Source of the DNA: an uncultured Saprospiraceae bacterium
GTDB taxonomy: Bacteria > Bacteroidota > Bacteroidia > Chitinophagales > Saprospiraceae
Direction of reading: 5' to 3'
Length of the DNA stretch: 50,729 nt
Assembly (NCBI GenBank): GCA_937921595.1
Contig: CAKZTD010000126.1
Coordinates: 1-50,729 of the forward strand
Shown: piece by piece, positions 8,412 through 17,652 of the stretch
Numbering within the stretch: position 1 is the first letter of the stretch
How the letters are laid out: every line of letters begins with the position of its first letter
The notes under the pieces: model-generated
What the model was told of the DNA's origin: nothing
The model's input: only the letters and a program-made list of their open reading frames with translations
The model's database searches: none
Position numbers and translations under genes: made by a program

Positions 8412-9515
8412 ATGAATTATTACATCATCGCCGGAGAGGCTTCGGGAGACTTGCATGCTTCTAATTTGATGAAGGCATTAAAAGAAGAGGATAGGGATAC
8501 CAACTTCAGGGTTTGGGGAGGTGATCTGATGGAAGCTGCCGGAGGGGAATTGGTAAAACATTATAGAGATTTAGCTTTCATGGGTTTTATTGAGGTGGTC
8601 CAAAACCTACGGACGATTTTAAATAATATAAAATTTTGTAAAAAAGATATTCTTCAATATCAGCCAGACGTCTTGATTCTAGTGGATTACCCCGGTTTCA
8701 ATTTACGGATTGCCAAGTGGGCAAAAAAACAAGGGATCAAAGTATTCTATTATATTTCACCACAAATCTGGGCATGGAATAGTAAGCGTGTTCATCAAAT
8801 CAAAAAAGACATCGACCGGATGTTTGTGATTCTTCCTTTTGAAAAAGATTTTTATAAAAAATATGATATGGATGTCGACTTTATTGGTCATCCATTACTC
8901 GATGTCGTTCATGACAGAAAGGTCAGTCCTGATTTTAAAAATGTACATGGACTTTCCGAAAAACCAATTGTTGCATTATTGCCAGGTAGTCGAAAACAGG
9001 AAATCAGTAAAATGCTTAGCGTTATGTTGACCGTTGTTCCACAATTTCCAGATTACCAATTTGTCATCGGAGCTGCTCCTTCTATGCCTTTGAATTTTTA
9101 TGAAAATATTTTAAACGACAGTAGTTCAAATGTAAAGGTCGTTCAAAATAAAACCTACGATTTATTGCAGCTTGCAAGTGCTGCTTTGGTCACTTCAGGA
9201 ACAGCAACTTTGGAAACTGGTTTGTTCAAAGTTCCACAAGTCGTTTGCTATAAGGGCAGTACCCTCTCCTACTCGATCGCTAAGAAATTGGTCAATGTAA
9301 AATATATTTCTCTAGTAAATTTAATACTTGACCGGCCTCTCGTCAAGGAATTAATTCAGGCTGATTTTAATGTGGAAAATTTGAAAATTGAACTTGAAAA
9401 AATTTTGGAGGAGCCATTGGAAATGAAACTGGCTTATAAAGAATTGGAAGTAAAACTGGGCTCATCGGGAGCTTCTGCAAATGCGGCGAAACTTATAGTA
9501 GAAGGTCTTAAGTAG
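8412..9515 (+). CDS. lpxB: Lipid-A-disaccharide synthase
   Basis: The product is a GT19 enzyme that joins UDP-2,3-diacylglucosamine and lipid X to form lipid A disaccharide at the inner membrane. Landmarks are IIAGEASGDLHASNLM at the very N-terminus, the YISPQIWAWNSKRVHQIK block, FIGHPLLDV and ALLPGSRKQEI. I chose the ATG at 8412 (367 residues) over an in-frame ATG 30 bp upstream, because the family begins with a MxYYIIAGEASGD-like sequence and the upstream ten residues fall in repeat DNA. The gene converges on topA with a shared terminator. Presence of lpxB shows the organism makes lipid A. Confidence 0.95.
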   Translation: MNYYIIAGEASGDLHASNLMKALKEEDRDTNFRVWGGDLMEAAGGELVKHYRDLAFMGFIEVVQNLRTILNNIKFCKKDILQYQPDVLILVDYPGFNLRIAKWAKKQGIKVFYYISPQIWAWNSKRVHQIKKDIDRMFVILPFEKDFYKKYDMDVDFIGHPLLDVVHDRKVSPDFKNVHGLSEKPIVALLPGSRKQEISKMLSVMLTVVPQFPDYQFVIGAAPSMPLNFYENILNDSSSNVKVVQNKTYDLLQLASAALVTSGTATLETGLFKVPQVVCYKGSTLSYSIAKKLVNVKYISLVNLILDRPLVKELIQADFNVENLKIELEKILEEPLEMKLAYKELEVKLGSSGASANAAKLIVEGLK

Positions 9516-9549
9516 TTAAAAGGACAGGAAGTAAAACGTCCAAAAAAAA

Positions 9550-9586
9550 TAAGAGGTCATTAATCTAATTGACTAATGACCTCTTA
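9550..9586. terminator. Bidirectional terminator between lpxB and topA
   Basis: TAAGAGGTCATTA (9550-9562) is perfectly inverted at 9574-9586. It is preceded by an A-rich run and followed by AAAAA, so the minus-strand (topA) transcript gets a T-run; on the plus strand the tail is A-rich, so it best serves topA. Confidence 0.8.
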
Positions 9587-9604
9587 AAAAATTTAAAGCT
9601 TATT

Positions 9605-12196
9605 TTATTTCTTTTTAGCAACCGCTTTCTTTTTGGCTGGTGCCTTCTTTTTAGCTGGAGCTCTCTTTTTCTTTTCTTTCTTTTTGAAAGCATCTGGGTA
9701 TTCCAATTCAACCAATTTCTTCACTTCCTCGAGCGTCATCATCTCTTTAGCTTGCTCAGAAGTCATCCGCTCACCATCAATCTTAGGAATTTTGACATTC
9801 TTTTTCAAGTATTTGATGAAAGGGCCCCATCGGCCATTCTGTACGGAAAGTTTAAGATCATCCCATCTGTGAATGTATCGATTTGCTTCTTTTTCAACCT
9901 TAGCAGCAATCAATTCATGCATCTCTTCTATGGTGATTGTTTCTGGCTCAAAACGTCTTGGAATATTTATAAACATATCATTCCATTTCAAAAATGGTCC
10001 GAATCGTCCTTTACCTTTTGTGATCGGTTCGCCTTTATAAGTACCAACCGGAGCATCTGCTTTTTTCTTTTCTTCGATCAAAACGATCGCTTCTTCCTTG
10101 GTCACTTCAAGTGGATCAACTCCACGTCCAAGAGAAATAAACGCTTCATTATATTTCACATAAGGACCAAACCTTCCAACAGCAACAAGCACATCATGAC
10201 CATCATAATCACCTAGACTTTTTGGCAATTTGAATAACTCTAATGCCTCATCAAACTGGATTGTTTCTAAAGACTGGCCAGGACGCAAGTTTGCATATCT
10301 TGGTTTCTCATCTTCAGGAACTTCTTCTTGATTTCCAATCTGTACCAATGGACCATATCGAGACATCCGAACTAGTAAGGTTCTTCCACTTTCAGGATCT
10401 TTACCTAGAATACGTTCTCCAGTTGCTCGATCTGCATTTTCCAAAGTATCTTCAACCGTAGCATGAAATGGCTTATAAAATTCGCCAATCATATCATTCC
10501 AGGATTGACCTCCAGCAGCAATTGTATCAAAATTCTTTTCGATTTCTGCAGTAAAACTATAAGTCATGATATCACTAAAATGCTCCGACAAGAAATCACA
10601 AACCAACATCCCCAAATCACTAGACACCAAACGATTTTTGATCGCTCCAGTCATCTCTGTTTCTGACTTCCCTTCTATTTTATTATCCTTTAGCTTAAAT
10701 ACTTTATAAACTCGTTCTACTCCATCACGTACTTCTTTCGAAACATAACCTCTTGAAGGTTCCATGATTTTACTAATCGTCGGTGCGTAAGTAGAAGGAC
10801 GGCCAATTCCTAGTTCTTCCATTTTTTTCACCAAACTAGCTTCCGTATAACGTGCTGGTGGTCGTGTAAAACGTTCCGTCGCAGTCATTTCATTCAGTCC
10901 TAAAATTTGTCCTACACTTAAAGGAGGCAACATACCTTTTGCTTCCTCTTCATCCTCATCGTCATCTTTAGCTACGAGGTATACTTTAAGAAATCCATCA
11001 AATTTTAATACCTCTCCTTCTGCTTTTAGAAATTGGCTTGGAGCAGTAGAAATCCCAACATCAACGACGGTTTTTTCCAATTTAGCTTCTGCCATTTGAG
11101 AAGCAATTGTTCTTTTCCAGATTAGTTCGTACAATCGTTGTTGGTCACGATCTGAAGTCACTTGTACGGCTTTGATATCCGAAGGTCGGATCGCCTCATG
11201 CGCTTCTTGAGCGTTATCTTTTTTAGACTTATATCTACGAGTCTGAAGATATTCTTGTCCATACTTCGACTCAATTTCTGTTGCAATATTTTGAAGAGCA
11301 GTTTCACTAAGGTTTACAGAATCCGTTCTCATGTAAGTAATGTGACCTTGCTCATAAAGACGTTGAGCATTTTGCATGGTCCGGTTTACAGAGAATCCTA
11401 GTTTTCTACTTGCTTCTTGTTGTAAAGTAGAAGTTGTAAAAGGAGCCGTAGGTTTCCTTTTAATTGGCTTGACGGTAATGTTGCTGATAGAAAAAGTTGC
11501 GCCATTACAAGTACTTAAAAAAGCTTCTGCATCACCTTGAACATCAAACTTGGAAGGGAATTCAGCTTTTAATTCAACCATCCTTCCTTGTTCATTCTTA
11601 ACATCAAAGATAGAAGCGACTTTAAAGAAAGGCGACGCCTTAAACTTCATGATCTCTCTTTCTCTTTCTACGATGATCTTTACCGCTACAGACTGAACTC
11701 GTCCAGCTGATAGTTTTCCTTTGACCTTTCTCCACAATACTTCTGACAACTCAAATCCGACTAGACGATCCAGGATACGTCGAGCTTGTTGAGCACTTAC
11801 TAAATTTAAATCTACTTTTCTTGGACTTTGAATTGCTTTGAGGATTGCAGGCTTGGTAATCTCTCTAAACACAATTCGTTTGGTGGTATGCTCATCGAGC
11901 CCTAGGACTTTGCAAAGGTGCCATGAAATAGCTTCTCCTTCGCGATCCTCATCCGTCGCGAGCCACACCTCTTCGACATTCTTAACTGCATCTTTCAGTT
12001 CTTTCACCACCCTTGTCTTCTCAGGAGAGATGACATATTTAGGTTCAAAACCATTTTCTTTATCTATCGCCTTATTACCTTTTTCTAAATCTCGGATATG
12101 TCCCATACTAGATTTCACGATAAATTCTCCACCTAGATATTTCTCGATCGTCTTAGCTTTCGCAGGGGACTCAACTATTAATAAATTCTTCGCCAT
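9605..12196 (-). CDS. topA: DNA topoisomerase I (type IA)
   Basis: The 863-residue protein has an N-terminal TOPRIM domain (LIVESPAKAKTIEKYL with Glu9; ATDEDREGEAI with Asp82, Asp84 and Glu86), SAGRVQSVAVK, and the active-site GHITYMRTDSVNLS with Tyr288. It relaxes negative supercoils by single-strand passage. The C-terminal part lacks the four-cysteine zinc fingers of E. coli TopA and instead has about four topoisomerase C-terminal repeats marked by SRYGPLVQIG, GRFGPYVKYN, GRFGPFLKWN and GRWGPFIKYL. The last 28 or so residues are a lysine/alanine tail (KKKAPAKKKAVAKKK), probably extra DNA binding. The gene is single, convergent with lpxB. A long open frame on the opposite strand at 9569-10216 is only a shadow of this low-complexity end. 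Confidence 0.97.
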   Translation of the reverse strand: MAKNLLIVESPAKAKTIEKYLGGEFIVKSSMGHIRDLEKGNKAIDKENGFEPKYVISPEKTRVVKELKDAVKNVEEVWLATDEDREGEAISWHLCKVLGLDEHTTKRIVFREITKPAILKAIQSPRKVDLNLVSAQQARRILDRLVGFELSEVLWRKVKGKLSAGRVQSVAVKIIVEREREIMKFKASPFFKVASIFDVKNEQGRMVELKAEFPSKFDVQGDAEAFLSTCNGATFSISNITVKPIKRKPTAPFTTSTLQQEASRKLGFSVNRTMQNAQRLYEQGHITYMRTDSVNLSETALQNIATEIESKYGQEYLQTRRYKSKKDNAQEAHEAIRPSDIKAVQVTSDRDQQRLYELIWKRTIASQMAEAKLEKTVVDVGISTAPSQFLKAEGEVLKFDGFLKVYLVAKDDDEDEEEAKGMLPPLSVGQILGLNEMTATERFTRPPARYTEASLVKKMEELGIGRPSTYAPTISKIMEPSRGYVSKEVRDGVERVYKVFKLKDNKIEGKSETEMTGAIKNRLVSSDLGMLVCDFLSEHFSDIMTYSFTAEIEKNFDTIAAGGQSWNDMIGEFYKPFHATVEDTLENADRATGERILGKDPESGRTLLVRMSRYGPLVQIGNQEEVPEDEKPRYANLRPGQSLETIQFDEALELFKLPKSLGDYDGHDVLVAVGRFGPYVKYNEAFISLGRGVDPLEVTKEEAIVLIEEKKKADAPVGTYKGEPITKGKGRFGPFLKWNDMFINIPRRFEPETITIEEMHELIAAKVEKEANRYIHRWDDLKLSVQNGRWGPFIKYLKKNVKIPKIDGERMTSEQAKEMMTLEEVKKLVELEYPDAFKKKEKKKRAPAKKKAPAKKKAVAKKK

Positions 12197-12374
12197 AGCT
12201 CACTATTCTATTTCTATGTTTAAAATAAAACTCCTATGAAGAGTCCGTTAAAAGATAATTTTAATTACTCTTCCTAATTAAAACCCGCTTACATCATACC
12301 TTATAATACAGTAAAGCAGCAAAAATGTTATAAAAAGCAGGTAATCTTATAGGAATATGTCATGTAATGGAATG

Positions 12375-12382
12375 CAAAAGTA
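12375..12382 (-). promoter_or_regulatory. Putative topA -7 promoter box
   Basis: The minus strand reads TACTTTTGC, matching TAnnTTTG. It lies about 180 bp upstream of the topA ATG, which would give a long leader. No clear -33 box. Confidence 0.35.
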
Positions 12383-12709
12383 TAAATAAAAAGGAATGAA
12401 AAAAAAGTCCTAGCGATAATTGTTTAAAATGAGCTGCTATAAGGCAATTAAATTCGGCATCAAACCTTCTCAATATTTCCAAGAAGAATCAAAGGTTTAG
12501 CTTAAAAACCGAGTAAAGAGGCATAAAATGTCTGGTAACAGTCTGATTTGAAATGGAGAAGAATATAGCTGTCTTGACTAAGACAAAATTTTGGAGTGAT
12601 TTGAATTAAATTAGCATTATAAATATGAAATTGAGATTTTAAAGAAATATTACCCTTGGAATTTTTTTCATACTTTTTTGAGGGTATAGTTTTGTCTGGT
12701 GTAAAATAT

Positions 12710-12740
12710 AAGCTGTTACGGTCTCCGTAGCAGCTTTTTT
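12710..12740. terminator. Strong hairpin terminator
   Basis: AAGCTGTTACGG (12710-12721) pairs with CCGTAGCAGCTT (12725-12736; one G-T) around a TCT loop, followed by a T-run on the plus strand and by ATATTTT on the minus strand. Its place 20 bp past the stop codon of the minus-strand gene at 12760-13275 makes it that gene's terminator, though the better T-run is on the other strand. Confidence 0.7.
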
Positions 12741-12759
12741 CATGGCCAAACCAAAGCAT

Positions 12760-13275
12760 CTATTCCTGACGTTTTCGTTTCTCTTCGTGGATTACCTTGC
12801 CCTTACTTTTTCTATCCAAAATTTCTTGTTTCTGCTTTTCTACAAAATACTCTACCAGTTCCTTTGCCTTTAAATCATCTTTATTTAAATATCTATGATA
12901 AGTAATAATAACGAAACGAGCCATATCGTCTGGATGAGAAACCCCCATCTTCCGGATCGAATGAGAAAGTCTTGATCCTTCATAAAACCCCCAATTATAA
13001 ATCATCCATCTCCCCAAACTAAAATGTAATTTTTGAACAGCGACTTTCTCAGGTACTTCTTTAAACTTCTTTTTGGAATCTTTATCGATCAACTTATTGA
13101 GATGAACAAAAGCATCGGCGAGATCTTCAGGAATATAGACTCCATGAATATATTTCTTCTTTATCCTTTCATTATACCTTTTTTCAATTTCTTTCTCTGT
13201 TGTAGGAGGCTTTTGTGCCAGACCTATATTAAGGATCGATAATAATAGAAAGGTTGTCGAAAATATGAATTTCAT
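12760..13275 (-). CDS. Secreted DUF6794-like protein, unknown function
   Basis: The 171-residue product starts with a clear signal peptide (MKFIFSTTFLLLSILNIGLA, cleavage before QKPPT). The mature part is highly charged. It has the pattern IPEDLADAFVHLNKLID, then LSHSIRKMGVSHPDDMARFVIITYHRYLN, which resembles the DUF6794 family common in Bacteroidota (G-S-R-L-S, G-x-x-H-P-D-D-M, Y-H-R-x-L). The C-terminus is a lysine/arginine/glutamate-rich helix. The family has no known function to my knowledge. The gene is isolated; its terminator hairpin lies just downstream at 12710. Confidence 0.8.
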   Translation of the reverse strand: MKFIFSTTFLLLSILNIGLAQKPPTTEKEIEKRYNERIKKKYIHGVYIPEDLADAFVHLNKLIDKDSKKKFKEVPEKVAVQKLHFSLGRWMIYNWGFYEGSRLSHSIRKMGVSHPDDMARFVIITYHRYLNKDDLKAKELVEYFVEKQKQEILDRKSKGKVIHEEKRKRQE

Positions 13276-13481
13276 AACATTGGAGTCTTATATCTTTAAA
13301 TAAAGAAGGTAAACGTTTCAAATATCATTCTATATTGTTAAACGAGCTTTATAATAATAGCCACATTCTGTTTTTAAGAAAGATTTAATATTTAAGTTTG
13401 TTTAAAGTGATTTTACTTCTTACTTGCTTCTCAGACAAAATTAGCTAAATTATCTTCAGATAGATTAGAAAAACTCAAAAC

Positions 13482-13766
13482 ATGCTAAAATTACGACCAA
13501 TTGAATGGTTCCTCTTACAATTCATTTTATATATCCTTTTATGGCTGATCAGTGATTATGCTGCAACATTAGTCTCTTCCATTTTTATAGTTATTTTCTC
13601 TGCCTTACTTATAGTTGCAGGAATTTCGGAACTCATTGAACCTTCTAAGGTTCCACGGTCTTATTACGTTTTTATGGTAGGAGCTATCTTAGCCCCCTTG
13701 CTCGCAGGTGGTTTGTTTTTGTTGATCATCGGTGGAGATTTGGAATGGTTGAAAGCACCTTTTTGA
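13482..13766 (+). CDS. Small membrane protein, unknown function
   Basis: This 94-residue ORF has three hydrophobic segments: about residues 9-24 (WFLLQFILYILLWLIS), 27-49 (AATLVSSIFIVIFSALLIVAG) and 64-84 (VFMVGAILAPLLAGGLFLLII), with a short charged loop (ELIEPSKVPRSY) between the second and third. I do not recognise a family. It is the only plus-strand gene between topA and the SDR gene and converges on the GWxTD gene. Hairpin array A starts 3 bp after its stop codon. The coding call rests on its length, its membrane-protein composition and a plausible start. Confidence 0.7.
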   Translation: MLKLRPIEWFLLQFILYILLWLISDYAATLVSSIFIVIFSALLIVAGISELIEPSKVPRSYYVFMVGAILAPLLAGGLFLLIIGGDLEWLKAPF

Positions 13767-13768
13767 TA

Positions 13769-13999
13769 TTCGACGGAGTCGAATAGGGGTAGATTGCCTG
13801 CGGCAATAGGGATAGATTCCTACTAGTCGGAATAGTGGGGTTTCTGCTATAAATATGGAAAGAATCATTTGAGATGTACTACCTTCTTTTAGTTATCGAC
13901 ACTATTGCTATAGGCAATCTATCCCTATCACCGAAGGTGATCTATCCCTCATCACTTCGCCAAAGGCGACCTATCACTTCTGACAAGCGAAGCAAGTCA
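13769..13999. repeat. Covarying-hairpin array A (two facing arms)
   Basis: Left arm: TTCGAC-GGA-GTCGAA (13769-13783), ATTGCC-TGC-GGCAAT (13793-13807), ATTCC...GGAAT (13816-13833), joined by AGGGGTAG and AGGGATAG. Right arm, inverted: ATTGC...GCAAT (13904-13918), ATCACC-GAA-GGTGAT (13927-13941), TCGCC-AAA-GGCGA (13957-13969) and an imperfect TGAC...GTCA (13981-13999), joined by CTATCCCT-type linkers. The 70-bp centre (13834-13903) has no repeat. Units recur every 23-29 bp. The locus fills the whole gap between two convergent genes, so it may terminate both transcripts. Confidence 0.85.
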
Positions 14000-14007
14000 A
14001 AAAACTT

Positions 14008-15456
14008 CTAAAGGTCTTCAAACAATCGCCGAGCATGACGCCCAATATTATCCTGCACTTCAGTACCACTAATAAAATCACCGCCTTGTATATCATTTGG
14101 AGCATCACGGTAAAGATCAACTTCCCATTGTGGATTGCTAATTTCACTTATGGCTGTAGAATGCAATAATTGGAAATTACCAGGAGAAAGAGAAGGATTA
14201 TAGAAAAGAAACTTTACTCGGTTTTGGTTCGTCTTTCTAAAAGTTTCGTAAACCCAAATTTCATATGGCGGTGCAGTAGGATCGTTTTCGACGGTACGTA
14301 TATCATTTGGTTTACCATACTTCATAAAGATATAACCACGATCGGTCTCAAAGCCATAACCAAAACCTGATTTATACTTTTGATCAACAGCTTTCGCCAC
14401 TCGCATATATTTTTCATAAGTCGTTTTGGTATCTACAGGACTTTCTATCGCCCAAAAAGTAAAGAGGTAACGACGTTGTGCATCAAGGCTATCTACATTA
14501 TCGATCAGATAATTCAATACTTCCACATCAGCACCTTTGATCAAAGGAGCAATTGCTTTTAAACTATATCGTAATTCTTCCTTGTTGAGATCAGAGACAA
14601 ATTCTTCTTCTAGTGGTGTCTCCCTCGCGATTTCAAGATCTAAAAACGGATTACTTCTTTGAAAAAATGCAGTCTTCTTACTTAATAACTCCCCTCCTCT
14701 ATTTCTAATTTCAACCAGTAAATTGAAGTTTCCTGAAGGCAATTTTGAAATATCCATTTGTAATAAAAGAATATTTATGGATTCTGGTTTTCGTTTTTTA
14801 TTGGCAATCATCATGGTTTCTGTTGTTCCATTGCCGCTTACTTTTTCTATAGAATATCTTACTAAAAAATCTTCGCCGATAGCTTTATCAGAATTATAGA
14901 CTTCATTATAAAAGTATAAAGTCTTCAAACTTCGATTATAAAAATTAAAAGGAAGTGCTTCCATGTAAATACCATTCTTAACAGCAGGGTGATCCGAATC
15001 ATCTTTTTTTACAGAAGACAATAATTCCAAATCAGATTGCATCAAACCTTCCCCCTCGTAATCTATCTCGACTTTTGTTTTATAAACATTCTTATTGAGT
15101 TCATTATTTGCATCTTTTAAAGAAATCTCCAAATCATAGCTTCCGTTTGGCAAACCGTATCTTTTCAGATCATAAAGACTTATATTCTTTTTTCCTGCGG
15201 GACTATTCAGTAAGTATTTATCGACCTTAACAATCTCTTCCCCTTGTTTGAAAATAGTAATTACTTCAACTTTGGATTGGTACAAAGAATCAATGGACAT
15301 TACTTGCTGTACGGTCGAACCATGGATATACAGATAGACTTCGAGATAAGGCTGTCCAGGAGCCGTAAATGTAGCATAGGTTACACTGGCATCGATCGCT
15401 TTAACCGTAAAATTAAAGGAACATAGAATAGCTAGTAAGAAGATTATCTTTTTCAT
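14008..15456 (-). CDS. GWxTD domain-containing secreted protein
   Basis: The ATG at 15456 gives 482 residues with a proper signal peptide (MKKIIFLLAILCSFNFTVKA); an upstream in-frame ATG would add 20 residues and spoil it. The N-terminal half is beta-rich (IDASVTYATFTAPGQPYLEVYLYI). The C-terminal half carries the GWxTD signature in the variant form GFGYGFETDRGYIFMKYGKP, followed by DPTAPPYEIWVYE. GWxTD proteins are found in Bacteroidota and related phyla; their function is not established, and a periplasmic or outer-membrane location is inferred from the signal peptide. The gene has no operon partner in close contact; the lipoprotein gene upstream is 155 bp away. Confidence 0.88.
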   Translation of the reverse strand: MKKIIFLLAILCSFNFTVKAIDASVTYATFTAPGQPYLEVYLYIHGSTVQQVMSIDSLYQSKVEVITIFKQGEEIVKVDKYLLNSPAGKKNISLYDLKRYGLPNGSYDLEISLKDANNELNKNVYKTKVEIDYEGEGLMQSDLELLSSVKKDDSDHPAVKNGIYMEALPFNFYNRSLKTLYFYNEVYNSDKAIGEDFLVRYSIEKVSGNGTTETMMIANKKRKPESINILLLQMDISKLPSGNFNLLVEIRNRGGELLSKKTAFFQRSNPFLDLEIARETPLEEEFVSDLNKEELRYSLKAIAPLIKGADVEVLNYLIDNVDSLDAQRRYLFTFWAIESPVDTKTTYEKYMRVAKAVDQKYKSGFGYGFETDRGYIFMKYGKPNDIRTVENDPTAPPYEIWVYETFRKTNQNRVKFLFYNPSLSPGNFQLLHSTAISEISNPQWEVDLYRDAPNDIQGGDFISGTEVQDNIGRHARRLFEDL

Positions 15457-15611
15457 AATACTCGTTTGAAATGAGAGGATTGAAATACATTGATAAAAAT
15501 ACAGCCAAAAGGGCAATCATCAAAATCTGATTCCTAGAAAAAGTCAGGTTCCTGACTAAGAAATAACGTTCTTCATCAAAGAACCGATAATAAAATAAGG
15601 TGGGTGTGTTG

Positions 15612-16001
15612 TTACTCTGCTTTATTAAAAGTGAGTTTAAAATCGAAATCCATTAATTTTGTAGATACAACCAATTCCGAATCGGAAAATGATTCAATCT
15701 TATAGTTTTGCTCATTATGTGTCAAGGTATTATCTTTTAATATAAAACTTGACTCCACATCATCCCCTGTTTCATTGAAATTACAACTTAGTTGATCATT
15801 TCCTCCAAATTCCATATACGTACCTTCCAAGGAAGCAGTCTTTTGACCATCACGAACTGCTTCAGATAAATCCCATCGACCATTCAGGTCATCTGTAGTG
15901 ATTGTTTTATCCTTTTTAGTCTCACTGCCATCTGATGTACATGCAGTAAACACTAATAAAACAGATAAGAGAGAGATTGTCAGGTATTTTAAAGTATTCA
16001 T
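15612..16001 (-). CDS. Small lipocalin-like lipoprotein
   Basis: The 129-residue protein has a lipoprotein signal (MNTLKYLTISLLSVLLVFTAC) with the lipobox FTAC and Cys21 as likely lipid anchor. The mature part begins with a Ser/Lys/Thr-rich spacer and then a beta-rich stretch starting LNGRWDLSEAVRDGQ, with alternating strands (YMEFGGNDQLSCNF, SFILKDNTLTHNEQNYKI). This is the pattern of the lipocalin-like domains of many small Bacteroidota lipoproteins. Function unknown. It is followed on the same strand by the GWxTD gene. Confidence 0.8.
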   Translation of the reverse strand: MNTLKYLTISLLSVLLVFTACTSDGSETKKDKTITTDDLNGRWDLSEAVRDGQKTASLEGTYMEFGGNDQLSCNFNETGDDVESSFILKDNTLTHNEQNYKIESFSDSELVVSTKLMDFDFKLTFNKAE

Positions 16002-16260
16002 ATGTTGCTTTGCGCTTAATTAATTGGCTAGTATAAAAAGATATCTGGTCTTTAAAGCCAAAATAAGTAGTTTGACGGAATTATGAATAATTCATTTTTT
16101 AAGATATTCCAATAATTTCCAACACAATACCCTTTTAGTCAATTGTTTATGAAATTTTCAGAATATCAAAATAAATATTAATAATCTTGATCCGTCACTC
16201 AATCCCGTAAAATTAAGAAAAAAGGAGAAGATCAACAACGAATTAGGTTTTCGCTTTCGA

Positions 16261-17490
16261 TTAGCTTTGCCGACTAAGCTCTAAAACCGTAATTTCCGGT
16301 AATATTCCGACTCTTCCAGGGTATCCTAAAAAGCCTAAACCCCGATTAACATATAAATATTGTTTTTCAGATTCATAAAGCCCAGCCCATTGCTTATAGA
16401 CATACTTAATTGGACTCCATTTGATCAAACCAGGGATTTCTATCCCAAATTGCATCCCGTGAGTATGTCCTGAAAAAGTAATGTCAATATCTTTAAATCC
16501 TCCAACTACCTCATCCAACCAATGAGAAGGATCGTGAGAAAGTAATAACTTAACTACCGCAGTCTCTGTTCCTGCATGAGCTTTAGATAAGTCACCATAC
16601 TTTGGAAATCGAGGATGGGCCGAATAATTTTCAACACCAATCACCGCAATTTGCTCCCCATTAATCTCCAACATTCTATTTTCATTCATCAACAAATCCC
16701 AACCGAGTTTTTTATGGGTAGCCATAAATTCTTTGAAATTTGCTTTTTTAGCATCTAAACTTTCCCATCTCGCATAATCACCATAATCATGATTTCCAGT
16801 AATAGAGTAAACCCCATACTTGGATTCAATTTTATCAAAAATATCCATAAATGGTTGCATCTCTTCAGCCATACTATTTACTAAATCTCCTGTAAAAAAC
16901 ACTAGATCAGCATTCTGTTGATTGATCATTTCAATGGCTAATTTCACAGGTTCTTTCAACGTAAAGCTACCACTATGAATATCTGAAATCTGAACAATTT
17001 TCAAGCCTTCTAAACCCTTAGGTAATTGATCTATTTTTACAATCTCCTTGATTATTTTATACCGATATTTATTTCTAAACATTCCATAACTCATCATAAC
17101 AAATGGCAATGTCCCAGTAAATATGGCTATCTGAGAAAGAAACTTAGATCGACTTCTATCGAAAGTTTCTCCACCAGCAAATGCCTGATAACTATCCATT
17201 GCGATTCTTCGAATGTCATCGATCAACAATACCAGAACAATTAAAAATTTAGCAAAATAAGCCAAGACCAGTATCCCCCGAAGTGTAGCAAAAATTTCTT
17301 TATTCCACGTTGCAAATCCACTAGTGGCCGCATAAATCATCGTCCCTATTGTAATCAATGGAAACAACCAGTACAATCCATAAAGTATATATTTCGAAGT
17401 AGAAGACCAGGATTCACTGATCGTAAGGAAAGCTTGAAAGGCATACCAATCAAAAAGGAGAAAAAATATGATTACAAATATAAATCTCAA
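16261..17490 (-). CDS. Membrane-anchored metallophosphoesterase
   Basis: The 409-residue protein has four hydrophobic segments in its first 140 residues (about 1-22, 36-56, 68-92, 118-138), then a calcineurin-like phosphoesterase domain. The metal-binding motifs are all there: SDIHSGSF (Asp170, His172), FTGDLVNS (Asp202), TGNHDYG (Asn233, His234), LLSHDPSHW and SGHTHGMQFG. This layout is that of YkuE/YaeI-like membrane phosphoesterases, which in some bacteria act on UDP-diacylglucosamine or other phospho-compounds; the substrate here is unknown. The catalytic domain follows the last membrane segment directly. The gene is alone, with 259 bp of AT-rich DNA downstream. Confidence 0.92.
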   Translation of the reverse strand: MRFIFVIIFFLLFDWYAFQAFLTISESWSSTSKYILYGLYWLFPLITIGTMIYAATSGFATWNKEIFATLRGILVLAYFAKFLIVLVLLIDDIRRIAMDSYQAFAGGETFDRSRSKFLSQIAIFTGTLPFVMMSYGMFRNKYRYKIIKEIVKIDQLPKGLEGLKIVQISDIHSGSFTLKEPVKLAIEMINQQNADLVFFTGDLVNSMAEEMQPFMDIFDKIESKYGVYSITGNHDYGDYARWESLDAKKANFKEFMATHKKLGWDLLMNENRMLEINGEQIAVIGVENYSAHPRFPKYGDLSKAHAGTETAVVKLLLSHDPSHWLDEVVGGFKDIDITFSGHTHGMQFGIEIPGLIKWSPIKYVYKQWAGLYESEKQYLYVNRGLGFLGYPGRVGILPEITVLELSRQS

Positions 17491-17652
17491 TATTGATAAA
17501 TGTTTTGGTTCAGCATCAGCACTTAACTCTAGAGCTTATCGCTGATACAATATGTTCTTTCATTTTAATAAATGATCAAAAAGCCAAAAATGTTCCCTTC
17601 CAGTAAGTGTATTTTAAATTAAGTGCCTATTTTCACTAAAAAACTACACCAT

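Larger units (their letters stand above)
12197..12759. other. Intergenic region upstream of topA
   Basis: This 563-bp gap is AT-rich. It holds a possible topA promoter box (12375-12382) and the hairpin at 12710-12736. GAAGAGT (12239) and ACTCTTC (12267) form a weak inverted repeat in the topA leader. An 85-codon minus-strand frame (12502-12759) runs through the strong hairpin and has no family features, so I do not call it. Confidence 0.6.

Noticed and set aside
9569-10216. 215-codon plus-strand open frame opposite topA
   Set aside because: It runs antisense to the lysine-rich end of topA and is rich in Phe, Leu and Ser, as expected for the complement of Lys/Glu codons.
12502-12759. 85-codon minus-strand open frame downstream of the DUF6794-like gene
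   Set aside because: It contains a strong terminator hairpin, has no family features, and starts right after another gene's stop codon without a visible ribosome binding context.
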